From Trichaptum fuscoviolaceum (Eukaryota; Basidiomycota; Agaricomycetes; Hymenochaetales; Trichaptaceae), in contig CAJSYZ010000002.1 of assembly GCA_910574455.1 (NCBI GenBank), positions 1,947,671 through 2,011,670 of the forward strand: 64,000 bases of DNA, in the 5' to 3' direction. Shown piece after piece: positions 46,501 through 55,802 of the stretch. The translations under genes were made by a program, and so were the position numbers. Each line of letters begins with the position of its first letter. Positions within the stretch are counted from its first letter, which is position 1. The notes under the pieces are model-generated. The model did no database searches. It was not told where the DNA came from and saw only the letters and a program-made list of their open reading frames with translations.

Positions 46501-49500
46501 CTTCCAGATGCGGATGATAGATCTAGTCTCTCCAATTGTGTAGTCAGAACAGGGGGTGTTCCGTCTAAGCCTGCAGTTGGATGATCACTGAAGTCCACTT
46601 CTGCACCTTCGTTCAAAAGAGCCTGGTCTAAGTCACCGTCGGATGACAGAAGAGACTGTCGTGAAGGAGACCTGCTTGAGAAAAGTAAGGCATCTACTTC
46701 CTCATCCTCGCCATCAGCGGACGTGGTATCAACATGCATTTTATCTGAGGCCTCCACAAATTCTGCTCCGATGACAGGCTGTTGGACTTCGGTGTCCACT
46801 TTAGCTAAAACTCATTATCATGAGATTGTTGTGGTTTGAACTCTCAAGGTACTTACAAGTAGTTTGCTCTGAGATCTGTTTTCCATGCATGAATCCGTTA
46901 GTGCTTGCAACTGTTGAAGCCTTGTTGTCAATGTCCTTTTCAAGATGAACTTCTGAAATTGCGAGTTCGATTTCTGGAATCGCATCGTTTTGAGGCATGG
47001 GATCGTCATTCATGTCCACATCCATAGCTGCATAATCAGCTTCATGATCATTGATGTCGAACGGGTCAGCAGATGCGGTCGATGGTGCCGGAGTAACGAC
47101 CTCAGCATTCACTGTGTTTATGACGGTACTTGGTTGACTGGCTGTCAAATCAAAAGAATGGCTCCCGCTACCTGCCGTTTGCTGAATAGCGACTGGTAAT
47201 GCCAGCGACCTCGGTAGGTCAAGGTCTGGTTGCTGTTCCTCGATGCTAGCGAGCCTAAGAAATTCATTACTGGCATCCGATAAATTGTGCGAGTGGCCGA
47301 GGATTTGCGAAGGACGAGGCTTCTCCGTGGACTTTCGCACCATTTGAGGACTGGAAGGTAAAGTGGGCGTAGGAGGCGATCGAAGCTGTCCAGTGGATTT
47401 TCGCGCTGTTTGGCGAGGACTGCGAGGATTGTCTGGGGGCCCCGGCTCACCAGGCCCGGGAGAAGTACCGGACTGTCCTGTTGTTTTGCGTGCTGTTTGA
47501 GGAGTAGAGTCCGGTACAGTCCCCACAGATTTTGGAGGTGATTCTCCGGTTGGTTTTCGCGCCTTTTGGGGATTAAGCGCTGAATCAGATCCAGCAGGTT
47601 TGCGGGGAGCGAGCACATTTCCCGTTGATTTTCGTGCCGTCTGACGAGGCCGACGAGGGCTGGGATCGTCGTCCGAACTAATTTCGATCACCGCTTGCCC
47701 TGATCCCGAGCTTTTCTGACTATCGTGTGCCTGCGTTAGAGGTGTTGAACCCGATGTTCCAGTCGATTTATTAGGCATCTGTGTCCTAGGAGGGGAACCG
47801 GGAGGAGAATCCAATGTAAGATCAATCGTTTGCGGTGGTCCCCGGTGCACTTGCTTTCCTTTGTTTTTCCGAAAAAAACCTGCTTTCCATTTCTCCAATC
47901 TTTGTTTTTCAGTCTCTTCGTCTTCTGGGCCGGAGAGGTCGACGACCACGGACTCAGAGTTCTTTGATGCTACAAGGGCAATATCCGAACAGTTTAGACT
48001 CAAAGCGTTCGTCCTGCATGGTAAGCACTCACATGAGCTGGGTCGAGATGCTGGTAGAGGTGCACTTATACTCCCAGTTAGGGTACTCGAACCTGGCCTG
48101 AGACGTGCAGGTTGAGTCGAAGGGAGAGACCTGGAAGCTATAGTGCTGATACATCAGTAGGTGGCGCACACCATTGAAAGACTGCGCGCACCAGATATGG
48201 ACTTAGTAGACGTCGACTTTCCGGATTGATTGCCTTCCGTACGATGTTGAGGCAGGCCTATACAGCAGAATAATGTGATTTGGGGCGCATCTGAGATACT
48301 GATATCACGTACGTTTCGGAATTTTAGGCAAGTTTTCGACTGGCTTCTTGGCAGTACGACTAGCTTGACTCATGGTTGAGAATTGCTTTGCGTCTGGAAA
48401 GTCTTCAGAATCACTGCTGTTCAATGCTGCTTTTCTGGAGCGAGCGTTCTAAAAGGCGAATTGCAGGTGCCTCAGTAAGAAGAGCCTTCAAGACCAATAG
48501 GAGAGCTCACGCTTGAGTCTGCGCCGTTTATGAAGCCAGGTATCTGAGGAATACCAATTAAGAGTGAAGCCCCTAGAGCATTTCAGTACAAATGACTCAC
48601 AACGGGAGGCAGCGCCGAAGACGATAATGATGCAGAAGCATTTCCAGAAGCTCTAGACGAGAAGCCAAACGATCCGGGTGTAGCTTTGCCCTTTCCCTTT
48701 CCAAAAGCATTGTCGTAGCTCTGCAAAGTTGCCCATGCCGTCCGATTTACTGGGATCTTATTGTTGGAGCTCTGTATAGTTGCCGGTCCCGCTCGAGGTA
48801 TAATGCCGGAGCTTTTACGCGCAGTCTGGTATGTATGGCGTTCAGAGGGCGAGTCGGACATCAGGCTAATTGAGTATCACCTGTTTCATTGCATACGGCT
48901 TGGCTGAGGTTGAGGAGCCTCCGCCCGACGCGTCAGGCACGGAGGGTGCATATGTCGTCGACGCGACTTTTGAGCTCGAAGATGCACTAGTACTCGCCTT
49001 TGCAAACTGAGAAGCACTAAGTGCAGGAGGAGGCATATTTCTTGAGTTTATTTGTGGCGCTGTACGCACTGTTAGGTTGATCGATACCTGGAGGTCGCCT
49101 ACTAGATTGCTTACCCCGCTGAGAGTTCTCAATCGCATTGACGGTGGCATTGTGGGTGTTGGCTAACACTGCGGCTGGCGAAGACGCGCTCGAAGAGGTA
49201 CCTTGGGTCGTCGGACGGAAAGAGGCCATGTCGAAACGGCTTACGATTGTCGGTCTTGCTCCTATACGGTCTTGTACAGAACCCGTCCCCTTGTTCTTTG
49301 TTAGAGCACCTCTCGATGCTGGTCCGGGCGGAACGGAAGACCTATCTAGCATATCATTCTCGTTCTCCTCTTCGGATTCCGAGTCGGATGCTGGTGCTAC
49401 ACGAAGCAAATCAGTACTCGCTCGTCTCAATATTATGAAGGGTATAGTTACTGGTCAATGCAGTCCACCCAGGCCCGGGTGAAGGAGCCGATCTTTGAGA

Positions 49501-50006
49501 TGGCCGTTGATCAAAACCTTGCATTAATTAGCTCTAATCTTGAGATAATACGGAACAGTGATTGCAGCGAGTACGATGGCTCGTCTTTAGCCTGACATTG
49601 CCGACTGCGCGATGGTAGGCGTAGATGCCTTGAGTTCGACGCGTTCATTCGTCGCCAAACACGAGACGCGATGTTCCCACGTACATTTCTCGATCAAGCC
49701 TTCAAGTTTAACAATTAACCAACGATCCCAACGGCGCCAACTCGCAGTCCTATTCGTACATGATCTAGACGGCGTTGCGTAGACTTGTCGTTTACGCTCT
49801 GAACTCAACTGGAAACGAGATAAAGGCCGTCCATCTTTTCATTGGGAACAACGAGACCCACTATTACAGTATGGCCAACACAGGCGATATATTCAGCAAA
49901 CTCTTCAAATGCGACCTGGATGATTTCACGCTGTGCGCCGTCGATGTTGCAGAGCAGACTCACTTGAAGCCTCGGACTCGCGAGTTATCGACGGAGTACC
50001 AGGCAT
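43582..50006 (-). CDS. clr4: SUV39/Clr4-type histone H3K9 methyltransferase with long N terminus
   Basis: Predicted nuclear heterochromatin enzyme that methylates H3 lysine 9. The C-terminal third is complete. Pre-SET cysteines run from GCDCIGKCDPKNRKCSCLQQ to YECNELCGCTEDCWNRV. The SET domain has KGWGLFAGRKIPSGTFVGIY, SGEIITDDEG, FLNHSCDPNC (split by an intron) and GEELCFSYIGD. The post-SET is YRKCECGARKC, with the stop at 43582-43584. Upstream, open frames join through canonical short introns (45649-45703, 46805-46856, 48826-48880 and others) into an about 1,700-residue product, far longer than Clr4 or DIM-5. The N-terminal half is disordered and Ser/Pro-rich, with H3-tail-like repeats and SUMO-interaction-like motifs. 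Exon 1 (MPGTPSITRESEAS, ATG at 50004-50006) is the least certain part; an intron of about 165 nt would follow it. Confidence 0.87.
47323..48825 (-). repeat. H3K9-tail mimic array inside the methyltransferase
   Basis: Protein-level repeats resembling H3 residues 4-12 (KQTARKSTG). Clear copies are RQTARKSTG (47620-47646, followed by NVLAPRK, recalling H3 GKAPRK), QKARKPTG (47545-47568), QTARKTTG (47476-47499), RQTARKSTG (47389-47415) and QMVRKSTE (47323-47346). A weaker one is QMPNKSTG (47758-47781). One more lies in an earlier exon: KQ|TARKSSG, whose K and Q codons end the exon at 48881 and whose rest starts at 48825. The central lysines of the main array are about 22-29 residues apart. Codons differ between copies at nearly every position except Lys (AAA or AAG), so conservation is at the protein level. 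Confidence 0.85.
47665..47949 (-). other. Three SUMO-interaction-like motifs before the mimic array
   Basis: Three short hydrophobic-acidic motifs of the SIM type lie within about 95 residues: VVVDLSGPEDEE (47914-47949), TIDLTLDS (47806-47829) and VIEISSDDD (47665-47691). Each has a V/I/L core followed or interrupted by Asp/Glu and Ser, as in known SUMO-binding peptides. They directly precede the first full H3-like repeat. Confidence 0.6.
49590..49795 (-). other. Chromodomain-like segment near the methyltransferase N terminus
   Basis: The second exon reads SWRRWDRWLIVKLEG, then LIEKCTWEHRVSCLATN. This recalls the chromodomain core (YLVKWKGY...TWEPEENL), with Leu in place of the usual Trp of KWKG and a shorter loop. 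Clr4 and SUV39H1 carry an N-terminal chromodomain, so the position fits. The match is partial and may be a divergent module. Confidence 0.35.
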
Positions 50007-51650
50007 ATCGACAATGCCAACTTCCTTGACAAGTCGGGCTATCATTCATTCGGCGAACTGGCCAACCGCATTCTGCATGAAATCACAAACGACAAACCAA
50101 ACGTCATACTCTATCAAGCTAACATCAACGATTACATCAAGAACAACGAGAGGGTACCAGACGATGGCTGCTTTATCAACGATTTACCAGGCGTTTCCGT
50201 TGGGCTTTTCAAGAATTGCCCTCCTTCCGGATTCAAACGGATCAATATGCTGCACATCTCTGAATCCACAGTGTGAACGCGCGATCTTGTCCACAGAACC
50301 GTCGATTCGTCACGGCCAGAGCCAAGTAGCCCTTCTCTGTTACACGCTCGATGTTTGATTCGGCGAGTGTAGAAACGGGGAAAGGCCTGGACAGCCAAAA
50401 CCAAACGCCTAAAGACAGCATCCGGAAGTGCTACTATTAGACGGGGATCTGTCAAGCAGACATGTCGATATGCCGTTGAGCTCATGCCTATGATCAGAAG
50501 GTGGGCTGATGTAAATACTATGAGATTCTATGGATTCCGTGCCTGGATCGATAGCGAACTATCTCCGGCAAATCAGTCTCTTTGGATACGGAGGAGGGCA
50601 TGCACCAGATCATCCTCGTTCGTTTGGATTCAGCTGATCTTAACGATACAGAGCGGATGTTTTGTGACCGTATGACAGCAGTAAAGGATCTGAACTCCAG
50701 GTGGGATGGTGAGCAGGACCTTCATTGGAGAGCGCAAATACAATACGTTGGGCAGGAAAACTCGTCCTTTCCGCGTTCAGAATGTGGGGATAACGAAATT
50801 CATACCTAACAAACGAACTTCTGTCTCATATTCTGATCACGACAATAAGGTGAGTTGTTGTACTCGGTATCTATCTGCAGACCATCGACAAACATCAAGG
50901 TCATCTTGAAGGCTTTTCTGCACATATTCCAAGGTCAGTACGCGCCAGAATATTTGTTTTCTTTATGCGCATTATACAACGTCTTTCTCAGTCCTTCACT
51001 TGTTATGGCGCAAAAATATTGCATACAGTGTTATTGGTATTGGAAATCACTTGAGCCATGAGGATGCCAACAAGAAAGTGTCCGTGGGGTCCTCAATGCC
51101 TGGGATCTTGCCAGTGTGGATGTGGTTCCCAACATATGAATCCTGGAACTCGTCCATTCCTAGCTACGGATTTGCTGAAACTCGTTCGCGATCTTCATAT
51201 ATATTATAGAGCGCTTTGACTGGGAGTCGGCGCCCTACGTCCTCATATGGATCATCACCCATTATGAAGACGGGGAAGAGAAGCACATGAATGTTCTACA
51301 AGAGCGGTCGATGAATCAAATGCTTCCAATGTGAAATTGGCATATATCCGTAACTTCTACAAAAGGTCTGATCTGAAGACGTTCAAAATACTTCACCAAT
51401 ATTGAATTCCTGGACGTTTATCTTTCGAAATGGCTATCTAGCGAGTGGTGCTCGGGTTTTATTGGAGGTAACGTCGGCTAGTGAAAGTTTTGAAGACAAA
51501 ACACTCGGTGGCCATGTAACATACGAGAAGAAATGGGATATCTTGACGCTGAAGATGGCTCTTACCGGTGATTTAAAGAAGGGAAATGAATTTTTGTGTT
51601 CTCATCAAAAGCTGCTTTTAATATGTACGTGAATGAAAAACAGGAGGGTT
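49985..51650 (+). pseudogene. Decayed, unrecognised protein-coding locus
   Basis: A chain of plus-strand open pieces in changing frames without consistent splice sites. They include HSFGELANRILHEITNDKPN then VILYQANINDYIKNNERV (about 50040-50150), MRFYGFRAWIDSELSPANQS (about 50520), LVRLDSADLNDTERMFCDRM (about 50620), FDWESAPYVLIWIITHYEDG (about 51220) and KLAYIRNFYKRSDLKTFKIL (about 51340). Composition looks like real protein, but stops and frame changes break it. I cannot name the family. Its left end overlaps the antisense first exon of the methyltransferase. Confidence 0.35.
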
Positions 51651-51934
51651 TTCAGTCCGCTAGATGACTTAGAATATTGATATGTAACTTCATATTTGTT
51701 CAGCAACTTGGAGGAAGACTGCGAAAACAGATTGCTTGTGATTGGCTGTTTACTTTAATGGACTCAAAATGGAACTTGAAGTCGGGTGATCCCGGGCGGT
51801 GGACGAATTTGCCGCTGCACCGAGCTTGTACCAATTCTCGTCACTGTCGTCGTCGACGTCGAACTTCCCCTCCTCACCGTCCCACTCCATTTGCTCGCTG
51901 AGCAAACCCCCTTAAAGAGTGCTCTACTGCGGCC

Positions 51935-53030
51935 ATGGCGAGCTTGCGCGCCGTCCAGAAGGCTGCCACCCTCCCGCCGACCGTCCGCACCCTCCCGTCT
52001 GGCGTCCCCAGTGCGTTGCACATCAACCTCAAGACCCGCGCACCAGCAGATAGCCATGGACATGGGCATGGCCATGCATCGTCGAGTCGTGCTGATGCTC
52101 CCCGTCCTTTCGCGCAGAAAAGTGTGAAGACTGCATTGGGCCTGGCGTCCAAGTCGTATACTACGGGTGAGGTGTCAAATACTTTTTAATGATTGACGAG
52201 ACACTCAATGTCTATCCATCCATACTTTCTGATATTTGTTGCGTGAAAATGCTATACAGTTCCCCCTACTGGAGCATTTGCCCCTCGTCTCTTGCACACC
52301 TCCGCTCGCGCGCAAGATGCACCCACCGTGCCCGACTTCAAGCCGTACCAGACGAACAACCCTGACGCGAACCGCACGATCTCCTACTTCATGGTAGGCT
52401 CGCTCGGGCTCATCTCTGCCTCAGTCGCGAAGTCGACGGTGACCGAGTTCCTGGGCACGATGTCCGCGTCCGCCGACGTGCTCGCGCTCGCGAAGGTCGA
52501 AGTCGAGCTTGCGAACATCCCTGAGGGGAAGAACGTCATCATCAAGTGGCGCGGCAAGCCCGTGTTCATCCGCCACAGGACGCAGGGCGAGATCGACGAG
52601 GCCCGCCAGGAAGACTGGAAGAAGCTGCGCGATCCCGAGAGTGACGAGAACAGGACGAAAAAGCCAGAGTGGCTCGTCATGCTTGGTATCTGCACCCACT
52701 TGGGTTGTGTGCCTATTGGTGAATCGGGTGACTTCGGAGGATGGTAAGCTTGTCGTAAAAAAAATCCAGAGAGAACTATTCTCAATAATTAAATAGGTTC
52801 TGCCCTTGCCATGGTTCTCACTACGATATCTGTGAGTCTAAACTTTCCTTTTCCTCGTCCGCTCACTAAACACGTGCTTCGCAGCTGGCCGCATTCGCAA
52901 AGGACCTGCACCTGTACGTTTGTATTCTTCTTCTTTCATTGCAATTTTTAACATCCGTTTCAATTAGCTGAACCTCGAAGTCCCTCAATATGAGTTCAAT
53001 GATGCAGAAGGCAAGCTCGTCATAGGATAG
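51935..53030 (+). CDS. RIP1: Rieske iron-sulfur protein of cytochrome bc1 complex
   Basis: Carries electrons from ubiquinol to cytochrome c1 in respiratory complex III. The N terminus (MASLRAVQKAATLPPTVRTL) is a mitochondrial presequence, followed by a His/Gly-rich HGHGHGH stretch. After an intron (about 52167-52259) comes RTISYFMVGSLGLISASVAK, the single membrane helix, with the hinge near FLGTMSASADVLA. The cluster-binding motifs are CTHLGC (two ligands, one Cys and one His) and, after an intron at 52744, [20 protein letters not shown], spread over two short exons. The last exon ends LNLEVPQYEFNDAEGKLVIG with TAG at 53028-53030. Length and motif order are normal. Confidence 0.96.
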
Positions 53031-53451
53031 ATCATTATTTGGCCAACTTTTCTGCATATCATAAACTCGATGTCTAGACAGGATGCCAGCATAAAATAAA
53101 GCATCTATTTTGCATTCGCACAAAATCGACACGTTTCTTGCATATTCAGAGTGATACTAACTTTGAAGTGCGAACAATTACTTTTGTTGCGATAATTGCA
53201 GAAAGTACATATGATGCTAATTACATGGTATACTCTACCGCACAGATACATGAGTGGCAGCAGTGGATGTTTGAGAGTAGCCGCCTAGAATATACAAGAG
53301 GAGCAAATATACAGACGAGAGAAACCGTAATTATACAATTGAAGATACGAAATCCGCAGCACTTGATAAATGTCCACCTGGAAAAGCCTTTCCATCAATA
53401 GGAGGGTGTAGAATGTAGACTTGGATGATAGATAGACAATTTGAGAATAGC
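53031..53451. other. Convergent 3' intergenic region
   Basis: About 420 bp of AT-rich sequence between the RIP1 stop and the stop of the kinase gene on the opposite strand. No gene seen. Confidence 0.45.
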
Positions 53452-55802
53452 TTAACTATTCCTCCGTCCCTTCAAGGTCCCGTTCACCTCAGACGCTTTC
53501 CCCGAGGTCGCAACATCCACAATCTTCGACCCGGCACCCTTGATCAACTTTCGCCACCGACTCTCTTTAGGCTCCTTGGCATCCTTCTCCTTGAACTGTT
53601 CTTCCACCCTCTCAGGCACGGCGATAGGACGGGGTAAGGACGAGGGGGCGAAAGATGTTGGGTTTGGGATTGTAGAAGTTTGAAGAGCATTCGCCCCGAC
53701 GCTCGTTGTCCGCTTCAGTGGCCCGAAGTTGAAACTGACGTCGGGCTTGCTTTGCGTGGGTGATGAGCCAGGTCGGGAAGCACGAGGACGGGTAGGATGA
53801 TGCATGGGAGCACCGGACATAGTCGAGGGAGCGATGGGCGAAGGTTTAGAATCGCGAAGCACGATGTTCGCGGAAGGCGAACAACTCAAGGGAGTAGTCG
53901 CAACCGACGAGCTCGGTAGCGACGCAGCCAGCAGTTCGGGCGACGTTGGAAGGGAGTTGATGGACTCATCATCGTCGTCTATAACCGAACTATCCGGTGA
54001 CGAAGAGAGTACCAATCCTTGTGAGTCTGATCCAGAACCAGAGGAGATGTATTCCTGGAGTGCAGATACATATGACTTATTCTTCACCTCGATGTCTTGG
54101 TTCAGTCCATGCATCGACAGGGCAGCATCCCGATCTTCACTTTCGTCGTACTCGATAGGACTCGGTATCTTCAATGAAGGATGGTAGGAATGATATGTTG
54201 AATGTGCTGATACTGGAGAATAAGGGGAATGTCCTTTCATCGTGGTGGGCGTTGGAGTCACCGGGTGCGAAGAGAAGTCCCAAGACGCGAAGGACGAGGT
54301 TGAGTTGCGATTGACCGAGTTTGAGCGATTGGTTCGCCTTTCTTGGCGGGAGGTTAGTGGTGGGAGGTCCTCTGAAAAAAATGATTAGGAAGAATAAATG
54401 GATATATAATAGATTACGAACTCAAGATAGCCCCAACCAGATAACTCTTCTTCTTTGCACTCTTGAAAAAGGACGAGTCTAACAGCTCGGCCGCTGAGGG
54501 CCGCGCTGCAGGGTCTTTGACGAGGCAACTGTCGATGATATCTTTGAAAGCCTTCGAGTATTTGTACGCGCCCCCTTCTCTCAAGAAGGATGGGGGTTCA
54601 TCTTGTACTCTAAACAAGATATCTCAACATGCAAATTAAACACCAGATAGACAAGCACGTACGTTTTCAAAAGGACTTTAGCCGGGGCCTCGCGAGAGCG
54701 AGGTGCCCGCCCTTGAGTCAGCTCGATTGCAGTAATGCCAAAGGACCAGATATCTGCTTTGGCATCATACTGCTTCCCTGATATTAGTTCCGGAGCCATC
54801 CAGCAGGGCTGAGTAAACGCAATCCGGGAGGCATGGGTATGTCAGGTACATGTAGGCGATAGCACGAGGATGAGATGCAGAAAAGCCAGAATGACATGAA
54901 ACAGTCAGTGAGAGTCCGACGGGCATGAAAGTACGGTGACTCACAGTTCCAACAAAGGACTTGCGCTTTCCTAGCTTCTTAGTCGTCCGGGGTAGGTGTG
55001 AGTTGTCAGACGCTCTCGCGCCGATGGATCCGTCGAAGTTCAGCTTCGCGCCGGATCCGGATGGTACTGGAACCGGCTCCTCGTCGCAAAGGGAAGCGGC
55101 GACACCGAGGTCGCCCAGAAGCACGGTGCCATCATCGTCAATAAGCAGGTTAGCTGCCTTAATGTCTCGATGGATAAAGCCATTGATATGGAGGTAACTG
55201 TAATTAGATAATAAGGTGTGAGCTCAACTCCCGACGATCGGTGTAGGTCGGGAACGCACTTTAAGCCCTCAAGTGCTTGCTTCAAAATGCACTTGACCAC
55301 TTCCTCCTCCATACCGCCCGGCCAACCGTAGCGCATCACGTCGGCCGCGCTGCCCGCGTTCATGAGGCGCAGCGCAATGTACAAGCTGTGGCCTTCGACC
55401 CAGGAACCGCGCACGCGCAGCACGTTCGGGTGCTTGGAAAGCGACATGAGCTGCGTCTCGCGGCGGAGGAGGCGAAGTGACGCGGGTGGCAGCTTGTCGA
55501 GGTCGGCGACTTTGACTGCGCAAGGGAGGGCCGGTGAGCCGTCCTTCGGAAGCCATCGCGCAGCATATACGATGGAAGATGCGCCATAACCGATAGGAAG
55601 ACCAATCGTATAGTCTCTTGGGTTATCGCTGTATAGGAATTGGAGCAAAGGGGGGCGGCCCATTGCACTGAGTTCTGGAGCACAAAGAGCGCAAGAGAGG
55701 TGTCAAAACTGACCTGAACATACGCCATTCGTCGTTGACTGCCCCAATAAAGAGCGCGCTCGCAGCCACCTTTCGGATGTGCTCTGTGGTTTTCGAAGTC
55801 AT
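53452..55802 (-). CDS. FRAY/OSR1-like STE20-group serine/threonine kinase
   Basis: A probable stress or ion-homeostasis kinase of the STE20 group. Exon 1 ([20 protein letters not shown], 55802) joins at about 55712 to a short exon reading [13 protein letters not shown]. The kinase has a Gly-rich loop [15 protein letters not shown]-binding Lys in [11 protein letters not shown], catalytic loop [11 protein letters not shown], metal motif GDLGVAAS (DLG instead of DFG), a T-loop ending in SFVGTPCWMAPE and [20 protein letters not shown]. An unusual insert ([20 protein letters not shown]) lengthens the activation segment, and a long intron splits SFVGT from PCWMAPE. The C-terminal about 270 residues are Ser/Pro-rich, ending in a basic stretch ([16 protein letters not shown]). 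No clear OSR1 C-terminal domain is visible. Confidence 0.85.

Noticed and set aside
48001..48060. GTGAGTGCTTACCATGCAG as a tiny intron in the methyltransferase
   Set aside because: Only 19 nt; the frame reads straight through it, so no intron is needed.
47835..48115. Plus-strand open frames opposite to the mimic exon
   Set aside because: The minus-strand frame is continuous with a recognisable enzyme; these are shadows.
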